Position numbers and translations under genes: made by a program. A stretch of DNA of 10,382 nucleotides from Klebsiella pneumoniae (GTDB lineage: Bacteria; Pseudomonadota; Gammaproteobacteria; Ga0077536): assembly GCA_945873015.1 (NCBI GenBank), contig CAMCBY010000107.1, forward strand, positions 1-10,382, in the 5' to 3' direction. The notes under the pieces are model-generated. The model saw only the letters and a list, made by a program, of their open reading frames with translations. It was not told where the DNA came from and searched no databases. Shown here piece by piece: positions 1 through 7,766 of the stretch (the first letter of the stretch is position 1; the number at the start of each line of letters is the position of its first letter).

Positions 1-1016
1 GCGGCGATACGCCGCGCGATCTCGCGGGACATGCCGGCGACGGCCGAGTCTGGCGCAATGGCGACCGTCGGCCGACCGTTGTCCACGCCTTCGCGGATGG
101 CGATATCAAGCGGCAGCGAGCCGATGAGATCAACCCCGTACTGGGTCGCCATCGACTGACCACCACCGGCGCCGAAGATGTGTTCGGCATGACCGCAGTT
201 GCTGCAGATATGCACGCTCATGTTTTCGACGATGCCGAGCACCGGCACATTGACCTTCTCGAACATCTTGAGCGCTTTACGCGCGTCGAGCAGGGCAATG
301 TCCTGCGGGGTGGTCACGATCACTGCGCCGGATACCGGAATCTTCTGGCACAGGGTGAGTTGAATGTCGCCGGTGCCGGGCGGCAGGTCGATGACCAGAT
401 AATCGAGGTCATGCCAGTTGGTGTCGGTCAGCAATTGTTCGAGCGCGCCCGTCACCATCGGTCCACGCCAGATCATCGGCGTGTCTTCTTCAATGAGGTT
501 GCCGATGGAGATGGTCTGCAGACCGTAGCTGACGCGCGGCTCCATGGACTTGCCGTCGCGGCTCTCGGGACGGCCGCCGCTGGCGAGCATGCGGGTCTGA
601 CTGGGGCCGTAGATGTCGGCATCGAGCACACCGACTTTGCCGCCTTCCTGCTGCAATGCCAGTGCGAGATTGGCCGCGGTGGTCGATTTGCCGACACCAC
701 CCTTGCCCGAGGCAATGGCGATGATGTTGCGGATCTGCGGCATCGGTTTGGTGCCTTTCTGCACTTCGCGCGCGATGATTTTCGAGCTTATCTCGAAATT
801 CGCGGCGATGCCGGCCTGACTCAGCACGCCCCGCAGGCGTGTTTCGAGTTCGGCGCCGTAGCGCGCGACCGGGAAGCCCAATTCAATTTTGATGAGTGCC
901 GGTGAGGCTGCCGCGTCGATGGCCAAAATTGCTCCGGCCTTGACCAGATCCTGGCCGAGATACGGGTCAATATCGGTGCCGAGCGCGGCGCGAATGCTTT
1001 CTTCTGTATGGTTCAT
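1..1016 (-). CDS. mrp: Mrp/ApbC-family iron-sulfur cluster carrier ATPase, 3' end cut by window edge
   Basis: P-loop ATPase that binds and passes on [4Fe-4S] clusters to apo-proteins in the cytoplasm. Reading the minus strand from ATG 1016, 338 codons are open to the window edge. Residues 1-85 resemble the MIP18/DUF59 domain. The deviant Walker A, ASGKGGVGKST, lies at residues 102-112 with the catalytic-type lysine at 110. LDADIYGPS follows near residue 131, and IDLPPGTGD is the Walker B/switch II region. A CSNC pair at C271/C274 is the CxxC motif used for cluster binding in this family. Known members are about 350-380 residues, so only a short C-terminal tail should be missing. The start at 1016 has AAAGG 6 bases upstream. 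An in-frame ATG at 1043 is less likely because it overlaps the possible -10 box. Divergence from metG matches the E. coli arrangement. Family assignment is very secure. Confidence 0.95.
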   Translation of the reverse strand, partial: MNHTEESIRAALGTDIDPYLGQDLVKAGAILAIDAAASPALIKIELGFPVARYGAELETRLRGVLSQAGIAANFEISSKIIAREVQKGTKPMPQIRNIIAIASGKGGVGKSTTAANLALALQQEGGKVGVLDADIYGPSQTRMLASGGRPESRDGKSMEPRVSYGLQTISIGNLIEEDTPMIWRGPMVTGALEQLLTDTNWHDLDYLVIDLPPGTGDIQLTLCQKIPVSGAVIVTTPQDIALLDARKALKMFEKVNVPVLGIVENMSVHICSNCGHAEHIFGAGGGQSMATQYGVDLIGSLPLDIAIREGVDNGRPTVAIAPDSAVAGMSREIARRIA

Positions 1017-1041
1017 GGCAGACCTTTCGCGAGAGGTCGGC

Positions 1042-1047
1042 ATTCTA
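1042..1047 (-). promoter_or_regulatory. Possible -10 box for mrp
   Basis: On the minus strand, TAGAAT lies about 26 bases before the mrp ATG and matches TATAAT at five of six positions. No good -35 box is found 16-18 bases further upstream, so this is a weak prediction. If real, transcription would begin only about 20 bases before the ATG at 1016, which supports that start over the one at 1043. Confidence 0.3.
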
Positions 1048-1061
1048 TACCACCAATCCAA

Positions 1062-1090
1062 TGGCCGCGCCCGCCGTCGCTCCCTATAAT
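1062..1090 (+). promoter_or_regulatory. Sigma70-type promoter for metG
   Basis: A perfect TATAAT (1085-1090) lies 33 bases before the metG ATG. At the ideal 17-base spacing, the -35 position reads TGGCCG (1062-1067), matching TTGACA at only three of six positions. Transcription would start near 1097, giving a leader of about 26 bases. The strong -10 in otherwise GC-rich DNA makes this the best promoter in the window. It probably drives metG and the genes behind it. Confidence 0.6.
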
Positions 1091-1122
1091 TCGCGATCTA
1101 AATCCCTGCGAATCGAGAGGCT

Positions 1123-3174
1123 ATGTCCGCCACACGCCAGATCCTGGTCACCAGTGCCCTGCCCTATGCCAACGGCCCGATACACATCGGACATCTGGTG
1201 GAATACATCCAGACCGACATCTGGGTGCGCTTTCAGAAGATGCGCGGGCATGAATGTCACTACGTGTGCGCCGATGACGCCCACGGCACACCCATCATGC
1301 TGCGGGCAGAGCAGGAGGGCGTCACGCCTGAGCAATTGATTTTGCGTATCGGCGAAGCCCACCAGCGTGACTTCGCCGACTTCGGCATCGCTTTCGACAA
1401 CTACCATTCGACCCATTCGCCGGAAAACCGCGCAATAGCCGAGACCATCTTCACGCGTCTGCGCGACGGCGGCTATATCACTCAGCGCGCCATCCGTCAG
1501 GCTTTCGACCCGGTCAAACAGATGTTTCTGCCTGACCGATTCATTCGCGGCACCTGCCCGCGCTGCAAGTCGCCTGACCAGTATGGCGATTCCTGTGAGA
1601 TCTGCGGCGCGACCTATGCGCCGACCGATCTCATCGACGCGGTCTCGGCCCTGTCCGGTGTGACACCCGAACTCAAGGAATCGGAACACCTGTTCTTCCG
1701 CCTCGCCGCTTTTGAAGACGTATTGCGTCAATGGCTGAAGGACAACGCACTGCAAAGCGGCATCGTCAACAAGCTCAACGAATGGTTCGAGACCGGTCTG
1801 CAGGACTGGGACATCTCACGCGATGCGCCCTATTTCGGTTTCGAGATCCCGGGGCATCCGGGCAAATATTTCTATGTGTGGCTGGACGCGCCGATCGGAT
1901 ATTTCGCGAGTTTCAAGAATCTGTGCGCACGCACCGGTCTCGACTTCGAGCATTATGTCGGCCCCGACAGCACCACCGAGCTCTATCACTTCATCGGCAA
2001 GGACATCATGTATTTCCATACATTGTTCTGGCCGGCGATGCTGCATGGCGCGGGCTTCCGTTTGCCGACCAATGTATTCGTGCACGGTTTTCTGACCGTC
2101 GACGGCCTCAAGATGTCGAAGTCGCGCGGTACTTTCATTACCGCGCGCACCTATCTTGAACACTTGAACCCCGAGTATCTGCGTTATTACTTCGCGGCCA
2201 AGCTCGGTTCGGCCATCGAAGACATCGACCTCAACCTCGAGGATTTTGAACTCAGGGTCAATGCCGATCTGGTCGGCAAAATAGTCAACATCGCGAGCCG
2301 CTGCGCAGGTTTTATCACCAAACGTTTTGATGGCCGCCTGGCCGGGCAACTCGACGACGCGGACTTGATTGCCGAACTCAAGGCTGCGGCGGAGCCGCTT
2401 GCGGCCTGCTACGAGGCGCGTGAATACAGCCGTGCGATGCGCGACATCATGGCGCTGGCCGACCGCGCCAATCAGTACATCGACAAGCGCGCGCCGTGGG
2501 TGATTGCGAAGGACGCCACGCGCGATGCTGAACTGCAGGCGGTATGCAGCATGGGCATCTTCCTGTTTCGTATCCTGCTCATTTACCTCAAGCCCGTGCT
2601 GCCGGCCACCACCCGTCGGGCCGAGCAATTTCTGGGCGGCGCGGCGCTGTGCTGGGCGGACGTCAACACGGTGCCGCTCGGCGCCAGCATCAACAAATTC
2701 GAGCCCCTCATGCAGCGGGTCGAACGGGAGAAAATCAATCTCATGGTAGAAGCGAGTAAAGAAGGCCACAGCGCCCAGCCGGCGGCGATTGCGCCAGCGC
2801 CGAGCGCGGCGCCCGCGCCGGCCAAGGCTGAAGCCGCCACTGCACAGGAAATCATAAGCATCGACGATTTCGCCAAAGTCGATTTGCGCATCGCACGGGT
2901 GGTCAATGCCCAGGCCGTGGAGGGCGCCGACAAACTCGTGCAGCTGACACTCGATATCGGCACTGAACAGCGCAACGTGTTCGCCGGCATCAAGGCGGCC
3001 TATGCACCCGAGGCTTTGATTGGGCGCCATGTGGTGATGGTCGCCAACCTCGCGCCGCGAAAAATGCGCTTCGGCATTTCAGAAGGCATGGTGCTGGCCG
3101 CCGGCCCCGGCGGCTCGGATCTGTTCCTGCTCGGCGTCGATAGCGGCGCTGAAGCTGGCCAGCGCGTCAAGTAG
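1123..3174 (+). CDS. metG: Methionyl-tRNA synthetase, class I, with C-terminal tRNA-binding domain
   Basis: Charges tRNA-Met, including the initiator, with methionine in the cytoplasm; essential. The 683-residue protein has the full E. coli-type layout. The N-terminal Rossmann domain carries the HIGH motif (HIGH, 21-24). A zinc knuckle has cysteines at 145, 148, 158 and 161, and the KMSKS loop is at 330-334. An anticodon-binding helical domain follows. An Ala/Pro-rich linker (about 545-575) leads to an EMAP/OB-fold tRNA-binding and dimerisation domain (about 577-683). All signature residues are intact. GAGAGG (1115-1120) ends only 2 bases before the ATG, which is tight, but the protein start aligns well with known MetG. 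It is first in a plus-strand gene train; the ferredoxin gene follows after 14 bases. Identification is essentially certain. Confidence 0.98.
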   Translation: MSATRQILVTSALPYANGPIHIGHLVEYIQTDIWVRFQKMRGHECHYVCADDAHGTPIMLRAEQEGVTPEQLILRIGEAHQRDFADFGIAFDNYHSTHSPENRAIAETIFTRLRDGGYITQRAIRQAFDPVKQMFLPDRFIRGTCPRCKSPDQYGDSCEICGATYAPTDLIDAVSALSGVTPELKESEHLFFRLAAFEDVLRQWLKDNALQSGIVNKLNEWFETGLQDWDISRDAPYFGFEIPGHPGKYFYVWLDAPIGYFASFKNLCARTGLDFEHYVGPDSTTELYHFIGKDIMYFHTLFWPAMLHGAGFRLPTNVFVHGFLTVDGLKMSKSRGTFITARTYLEHLNPEYLRYYFAAKLGSAIEDIDLNLEDFELRVNADLVGKIVNIASRCAGFITKRFDGRLAGQLDDADLIAELKAAAEPLAACYEAREYSRAMRDIMALADRANQYIDKRAPWVIAKDATRDAELQAVCSMGIFLFRILLIYLKPVLPATTRRAEQFLGGAALCWADVNTVPLGASINKFEPLMQRVEREKINLMVEASKEGHSAQPAAIAPAPSAAPAPAKAEAATAQEIISIDDFAKVDLRIARVVNAQAVEGADKLVQLTLDIGTEQRNVFAGIKAAYAPEALIGRHVVMVANLAPRKMRFGISEGMVLAAGPGGSDLFLLGVDSGAEAGQRVK

Positions 3175-3188
3175 ACGCAGGTTTTGAG

Positions 3189-3782
3189 GTGAGTCACGCC
3201 GCGAGCACGGAGCAGGCGCGCTTGCTCGCGGCGGTCGAGGCGCTGTTGCCCCAGACCCAATGCCGACGTTGCGGATATGCCGGTTGTGGCCCCTACGCGC
3301 AGGCCTTGATTGGCAACGGCGAGTCAGTGGCGCTGTGCCCGCCGGGCGGCGAAACAACGCGCCAGCGGCTCGCGGCTTTGTTACAGCGGGACGATGACGC
3401 CGCAGCGCTGGTCAGTGAACCGGCGCGGGTCGCGGCCATTCGCGAAATCGACTGCATCGGCTGCACGCAATGCCTCGATGCGTGCCCAGTGGATGCCATC
3501 ATCGGCGCCGCTGGACGTATGCATACGGTGTTCACGGCCTGGTGTACGGGCTGTGAGTTATGTGTGCCGGTGTGTCCGACTGATTGTATCGAGATGCCTG
3601 CGGCCGAGCGGCCCTTGCCGGACGCGGAGCACAACGGTGCGCGCTACGCACGTCGCCTTGCGCGTCTCGACGGGCGTCATACTGCGCGTCGCGTGCCGGC
3701 GCTGGTCGAAGTTGAAGCAGAGCCGGACGGCCTGCGCGCGACCATCCTGGCGGCGGTCGCGCGTAAGCGGGGTGAGCCATGA
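3189..3782 (+). CDS. rnfB: Soluble RnfB-like ferredoxin (RnfB/RsxB family)
   Basis: Predicted cytoplasmic electron carrier with three [4Fe-4S] sites (197 residues). The RnfB-type cluster domain is at the N-terminus with cysteines 25, 28, 33 and 50 (motif CRRCGYAGC). Two ferredoxin-type motifs follow: C89, C92, C95, C99 and C119, C122, C125, C129. RnfB/RsxB subunits normally begin with a membrane helix; this protein has only a short polar N-terminus before the first cluster and no hydrophobic segment. The GTG start has GCAGG 7 bases upstream; no earlier start would add an anchor, because metG ends 14 bases upstream. The other Rnf subunits are absent from the window. The gene is coupled to nth by an ATGA overlap, recalling E. 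coli, where nth closes the rsx operon. The family call is secure; the electron partner is unknown. Confidence 0.88.
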   Translation: MSHAASTEQARLLAAVEALLPQTQCRRCGYAGCGPYAQALIGNGESVALCPPGGETTRQRLAALLQRDDDAAALVSEPARVAAIREIDCIGCTQCLDACPVDAIIGAAGRMHTVFTAWCTGCELCVPVCPTDCIEMPAAERPLPDAEHNGARYARRLARLDGRHTARRVPALVEVEAEPDGLRATILAAVARKRGEP

Positions 3783-4423
3783 ACAAGGCTGTCAAAGCGG
3801 AGTTCATGCGTCGTCTCGCGGCACGCGATCCAGCGCCACGCACCGAGCTCTGTTATGCGACACCCTTTCAGTTGCTGATTGCGGTGTTGTTATCGGCCCA
3901 GGCGACCGACGTCAGCGTCAACAAGGCGACTGCAACGCTTTATCAGGTCGCGCCCGATGCTCGCGCCATGCTGGCGCTGGGTGTCGCCGGCGTGAAACAC
4001 CATATCCGCAACATCGGCCTGTTCAATACCAAGGCTGAGAATGTCATCAAGACCTGCCGCATCCTGCTCGACACCTACGCGGGAGAAGTGCCACGCGAAC
4101 GTGATGCACTGGAGGCCTTGCCGGGAGTGGGGCGCAAGACCGCCAATGTGGTCATGAACGTGGCTTTTGGTGAACCGACCATCGCCGTCGATACGCATAT
4201 CTTCCGGGTCGGCAATCGCACCCGACTGGCGCCGGGCAAAACGCCGCTGGCGGTCGAACAGGGTTTGTTGCGCGCCGTGCCGAACGAGCTGTTAATGCAT
4301 GCACATCACTGGCTGATTCTGCATGGCCGATATGTGTGCACGGCACGCAATCCCCATTGCACGCAGTGCGTGGTGGCCGAGTTGTGTGAATGGCGGGACA
4401 AGCGCAAATATCTTGCGCAATGA
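3779..4423 (+). CDS. nth: Endonuclease III, DNA glycosylase/AP lyase
   Basis: Base-excision repair enzyme that removes oxidised pyrimidines and cleaves the DNA backbone at the resulting abasic site. The 214-residue protein matches the usual length. The helix-hairpin-helix, LPGVGRKTANVV, is at 114-125, with the catalytic lysine at 120 and the catalytic aspartate at 138. The C-terminal [4Fe-4S] loop has cysteines 187, 194, 197 and 203 in the C-x6-C-x2-C-x5-C spacing. These positions agree with E. coli Nth numbering. The ATG overlaps the stop of the ferredoxin gene (ATGA), so translation is probably coupled. Both are Fe-S proteins, and a cluster carrier lies nearby. All key residues are present. 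Confidence 0.97.
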   Translation: MNKAVKAEFMRRLAARDPAPRTELCYATPFQLLIAVLLSAQATDVSVNKATATLYQVAPDARAMLALGVAGVKHHIRNIGLFNTKAENVIKTCRILLDTYAGEVPRERDALEALPGVGRKTANVVMNVAFGEPTIAVDTHIFRVGNRTRLAPGKTPLAVEQGLLRAVPNELLMHAHHWLILHGRYVCTARNPHCTQCVVAELCEWRDKRKYLAQ

Positions 4424-4461
4424 ATTGGCCTAAGTGCGCTTCGCGCTGTTAGAGTGACGGC

Positions 4462-4887
4462 ATGTTCGTCGAATCACGCGACCAGTCTCGACAATTCTTT
4501 TTCGCAGTATGGGAGAAGATGGCTCGCGCCGAGGCACTTTCGCCCCTGGAGGCGCTGATCGCGGAAGTGATCCGCGCCCACCCTGAATATCACCGTGTGC
4601 TGACGCAGGGCGAGCGGGCGCTGGAGCGTGACTTCGGCGGCGGCGATACCAATCCTTTTCTGCATATGGGTCTGCACGTCGCTCTCATCGAGCAACTCCA
4701 GAGCGACAGGCCGGCCGGCATCATGGCGCTCTACCGGCAACTGGTACTCCAGGAAAACCACGACGTGCACGGCCTCGAGCATCGCATCATGGAACAACTG
4801 GCGGCCGCGTTGTGGGCCGCCAGCCAGCGCGGCGGAATGCCCGACGAGCAGGATTATCTGGCGCGCGTGCGTACGCTGTTGCGATGA
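4462..4887 (+). CDS. DUF1841 family protein of unknown function
   Basis: Small soluble, probably helical protein of 141 residues whose function is not known. It matches the DUF1841 family as I recall it: an N-terminal SRDQSRQFFFAVWEK segment, the LEALIAEVIRAHPEYH helix, the core NPFLHMGLHVALIEQL, and a C-terminal HRIMEQLAAALWAA helix. No signal peptide or membrane segment is visible. Histidines in the HPEYH, HMGLH and HDVHGLEH stretches are candidate metal or active-site residues, but this is speculation. It begins 38 bases after nth with only a weak ribosome site (AGAGTGA) and ends in an ATGA overlap with the phosphatase gene. That overlap suggests the two are made together. Confidence 0.85.
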   Translation: MFVESRDQSRQFFFAVWEKMARAEALSPLEALIAEVIRAHPEYHRVLTQGERALERDFGGGDTNPFLHMGLHVALIEQLQSDRPAGIMALYRQLVLQENHDVHGLEHRIMEQLAAALWAASQRGGMPDEQDYLARVRTLLR

Positions 4888-6584
4888 GCGAGATGGCGCC
4901 GGCCATCCTGCGCGAGGTGCCGGATGTCGCCGCCAGCTTCCTTGCCGATCTGACCCAGGAATTCGCCAGTTCACTCGACATCGGCGAAACGCTCAAAAAC
5001 GCCATCGATCGTTTTATGGTGCATCTCGACGCCGAGGCGGCGTCGATTTTTCTGCTTGAAGAGGACGGCGCCACGCTGGTCTGTCGCGAGTGTGCCGGGC
5101 CGGTCGACATCGGCGGGCTGCGCCTCGCCGCCGGCCAGGGCATCGTTGGCCAGACCGTGGCCCTGAATCAGCCACGTATCGTGCGCGATGTGGCGCTGGA
5201 CGCGAGTTTCGCTGCCATAGTTGATGCTGATACCGGTTTTGTCACGCGCTCGATTCTGTGTGTGCCGCTGGCGGTGCGTGGCCGTTGTCTGGGCGCGCTG
5301 GAACTGCTCAACAAACGCGGTGGTGACGGCCTGTTCGACCAGCAGGACCTGCAGGTCGCGAGCGTGGTGGCTGCGGCCGCGGCGCTCGCCATCCACAATG
5401 CGCGTATGGCAGTGGCGTTGGTTGAGCAGGAGCGGGTGCGCAAGGAGCTCGAACTCGCGCGGCATATCCAGGAAAGTCTGTTGCCGCCACGCGAGGCGAG
5501 CGCGTTCGCGGTGCACGGCATGAACATTCCGGCCCGCGAAGTATCGGGGGATTTTTATGACTTCATGACGCTGGACGACGGGCGCATTTATTTTGCGCTT
5601 GCCGATGTGTCGGGCAAGGGCATGAACGCGGCGCTGCTGATGGCCAAGACCACCAGCCTGCTGCGCTGCCTGGCCAAGACCGCCGTGAGTGCCAGTGCGC
5701 TGTTGCGCCAGGTCAATAACGAGATCTGCGAACGCAGCACCTTAGGCATGTTCGTCACCCTCATCGCCGGTTATCTCGATCCGCGCAGCGGGCGCCTGGA
5801 GTTGGCCAACGGCGGCCATCACCCGGCCTTATTGCGGCAGGCCGATGGTCACTTTGTCGAGTACCCAGCCGGCGCACCGCCGCTCGGGGTGCTGGCGGAT
5901 ATCGACTTTCCGTCCGAGCAGCTCACGCTCGCAGGCGGTGTGTTGTATCTCTATACCGATGGCATCAGCGAAAGCGTTTCGGTTACCGGTGTGGCGCTCG
6001 ATGCGGGCGGCCTGCGCGCACTGCTCGACGCTCAAATCGCGGTGCCGGCGGCACTGCGTCTCGACGCGGTAGTGAGCGCGTGGCGCGCGGCGGGTTTTCG
6101 GTCCCACGACGACATCACACTCATGCTCATTGCACTGCCGGCATTCAGCGCCGAGGGCGCGCCGCTGTTGGAGCTGCGCCTCGCGGCCGATGCCACCCAG
6201 CTCAAGGCCATGCGCGAACAGGTGCGGGCGCTGGGTGACTCCAACGGGTGGCGCGCGAAACTCATCGATGATCTCGTGCTCGCCATCAACGAGGCCTGCA
6301 TGAATATCATTGAGCACGCCTATCGCCACGACAGCGCGGGTGAAATCGTGCTGCAGATCCTGAATAATGAAAACGGAATTGAAATCGTGCTGACCGACTT
6401 TGCCGCGCCTATCGATCTGAATGCAATTCATGGGCGGGCGCTGGAAGATGTGCGGCCCGGTGGCCTGGGGACACATTTCATGAACGAGATCATGGACGGG
6501 TGCAGCTACAGCCACCTCGATGGTCGCGCCGGCAACGTGCTGCGCATGACCAAGCGACTGTACGAACGAGCGACGGAACGATGA
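4884..6584 (+). CDS. RsbU-like regulator: GAF + SpoIIE/PP2C phosphatase + RsbW-like HATPase kinase
   Basis: A partner-switching regulator of 566 residues with phosphatase and anti-sigma-type kinase on one cytoplasmic chain. Residues about 33-175 form a GAF sensor domain ending in a charged helix. The SpoIIE-type PP2C domain (about 198-419) keeps its metal-binding acidic residues: GDFYD with D223 and D226, DVSGKGM with D241, TDG with D359, and DD at 409-410. The C-terminal GHKL/HATPase domain (about 427-563) has an N box with E470 and N474, a G1-like DFAAP with D505, and the G2 motif RPGGLGTHF near 524-532. Such proteins dephosphorylate and rephosphorylate a STAS antagonist; a STAS gene follows directly. 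I chose ATG 4884 because it makes an ATGA overlap with the preceding gene and begins just before the conserved region; the open frame extends up to 4812. In G1, alanine replaces the usual glycine. The in vivo target is inferred. Confidence 0.92.
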   Translation: MSEMAPAILREVPDVAASFLADLTQEFASSLDIGETLKNAIDRFMVHLDAEAASIFLLEEDGATLVCRECAGPVDIGGLRLAAGQGIVGQTVALNQPRIVRDVALDASFAAIVDADTGFVTRSILCVPLAVRGRCLGALELLNKRGGDGLFDQQDLQVASVVAAAAALAIHNARMAVALVEQERVRKELELARHIQESLLPPREASAFAVHGMNIPAREVSGDFYDFMTLDDGRIYFALADVSGKGMNAALLMAKTTSLLRCLAKTAVSASALLRQVNNEICERSTLGMFVTLIAGYLDPRSGRLELANGGHHPALLRQADGHFVEYPAGAPPLGVLADIDFPSEQLTLAGGVLYLYTDGISESVSVTGVALDAGGLRALLDAQIAVPAALRLDAVVSAWRAAGFRSHDDITLMLIALPAFSAEGAPLLELRLAADATQLKAMREQVRALGDSNGWRAKLIDDLVLAINEACMNIIEHAYRHDSAGEIVLQILNNENGIEIVLTDFAAPIDLNAIHGRALEDVRPGGLGTHFMNEIMDGCSYSHLDGRAGNVLRMTKRLYERATER

Positions 6585-6625
6585 CATTATCTGACTGCTG
6601 CGTGTCTGAGCGGAAACCCTGAACC

Positions 6626-6958
6626 GTGACCTACCCCGTTCAGCAGGACAGTGGTTATGCGGTTGTGCTTCTCAGCGGGGACATCGACCTGTCCTGTTCG
6701 CCGGACGCGCGCAAGGCGATCCTCGCCAGCCTGGCGCACGGTCAGCACACCCTGGTCGATTTGAGCGGCGTCTCTTATATCGACAGTTCGGGTGTCGCGA
6801 GCCTGGTGGAAGGTTTTCAGACCGCGCGTCGCAAGAGCCTGCGTTTCGGTTTGCTGGGCGTCAGCGAGGCAGCCATGAGTGTGCTTGAGCTGGCGCGCCT
6901 GGACAAAGTATTTCCCATTCACACCGATCTTGCCGCGCGTCTCAAGGCGGATGGCTGA
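6626..6958 (+). CDS. STAS-domain protein (anti-sigma antagonist or MlaB-like transporter subunit)
   Basis: A 110-residue single STAS domain. The N-terminal beta strands carry LSGDIDLS (16-23), and the core has LVDLSGVSYIDSSG. In SpoIIAA/RsbV proteins the second serine of the DSSG motif (here S55) is phosphorylated by the partner kinase. This gene sits just after a kinase/phosphatase fusion, which fits that role. It also overlaps the MlaE-family permease gene by 8 bases, and MCE transporters commonly include a STAS subunit (MlaB) that binds the ATPase. Both readings are possible and may be the same thing. GTG 6626 is the first available start, since an in-frame TGA lies 6 bases upstream; the ribosome site is weak. 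The domain is certain, the role inferred. Confidence 0.88.
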   Translation: MTYPVQQDSGYAVVLLSGDIDLSCSPDARKAILASLAHGQHTLVDLSGVSYIDSSGVASLVEGFQTARRKSLRFGLLGVSEAAMSVLELARLDKVFPIHTDLAARLKADG

Positions 6959-7766
6959 CAGCGCCCGGCGCGCGTTTGCCGATATGCTCGAACGCCTCGG
7001 TCGTGGGTGTATCGAGCTCGTCGAGGAGTTCGGTTATTACCTCTCATTGTGTATCGAAAGCAGCTACTGGCTGGCCTTTGGCGCGCTGCGGCGCCAGCCG
7101 GTGCGTTGGTCGGCGAGTGTCCAGCAGATGGTCGAGATTGGTCTGGCCGGTCTGCCGATTATTTTTATGCTGTCCTTTGCCATCGGTGTGATGCTTGCCA
7201 TTCAGGGTATCCATACCTTGAAGCAGTTCGGGGCTCAGGAGCAGGTCGTACTCGGCATCGCTTTGTCGGTCATGCGCGAATTCGGTCCACTCATGACCGG
7301 CATCCTGGTCGCGGGCCGTTCGGGCTCGGCGCTCGCGGCGCGCATCGGCACGATGAATATCAACCAGGAAATCGACGCGCTGCGTGTGATGGGCATCAAT
7401 CCGGTGCGCTATCTGGTGGCGCCGGTCATGCTCGCGATGTTGGTGATGATGCCGCTCATGGCGCTGTTTGCGGACTTCGCCGCGCTGTTCGGTGGCGCGA
7501 TGTTCTGCAAACTCGAGCTGGGTTTGAGCTATCGCGCGTTCTGGGACCAGACCGTCAACTTCATCGGCGTCGAGGACATCATGCAGGGGCTGGCCAAAAG
7601 CGCAGTGTTCGCTCTGGTGGTGGCGCTGGTCGGTGTCAGCAATGGCTTTGCTGTCAGCGGCGGTGCCGAAGGACTGGGTCGCGCGACCACCCGCGCGGTA
7701 GTGATGTCTATTTCCTACATCGTGCTGGCCGACATGTTGTTCACTTATTTTCTGAATCGCGCATGA
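6951..7766 (+). CDS. MlaE-family lipid ABC transporter permease
   Basis: Inner-membrane permease that moves phospholipid between the membrane and an attached MCE protein. ATG 6951 gives 271 residues, close to the usual 260 or so, with AAGG at 6944-6947. The open frame extends up to 6879 but that part lies in the STAS gene. After an amphipathic N-terminal helix, hydrophobic stretches are visible at about 64-86, 154-185, 217-235 and 253-268. The family signature EFGPLMTGILVAGRSG starts at residue 110 and continues into ARIGTMNINQEIDALRVMG, the stretch that couples to the ATPase. The C-terminal GGAEGLGRATTRAVV is also typical. The 8-base overlap with the STAS gene and the ATGA overlap with the ATPase gene argue for coordinated synthesis of all three. 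Confidence 0.94.
   Translation: MADSARRAFADMLERLGRGCIELVEEFGYYLSLCIESSYWLAFGALRRQPVRWSASVQQMVEIGLAGLPIIFMLSFAIGVMLAIQGIHTLKQFGAQEQVVLGIALSVMREFGPLMTGILVAGRSGSALAARIGTMNINQEIDALRVMGINPVRYLVAPVMLAMLVMMPLMALFADFAALFGGAMFCKLELGLSYRAFWDQTVNFIGVEDIMQGLAKSAVFALVVALVGVSNGFAVSGGAEGLGRATTRAVVMSISYIVLADMLFTYFLNRA

Noticed and set aside
180..905. Plus-strand open frame of 241 codons at the left end
   Set aside because: It lies opposite the Mrp gene, whose P-loop and CxxC motifs are clear on the minus strand; the plus-strand product shows no known domain.
1816..3030. Long antisense open frame of 404 codons opposite metG
   Set aside because: metG is certain on the plus strand; the antisense frame has no recognisable motif and no ribosome site that I can see.
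4436..4446. GCGC-TTC-GCGC hairpin between nth and the DUF1841 gene as a terminator
   Set aside because: The stem is only 4 base pairs and no T-run follows.
7007..7762. Apparent N-terminal extension of the ATPase gene, giving a 513-residue protein
   Set aside because: The extension reads the permease gene in the wrong frame. ATG 7763 with its ATGA overlap gives a normal-length MlaF-type ATPase.
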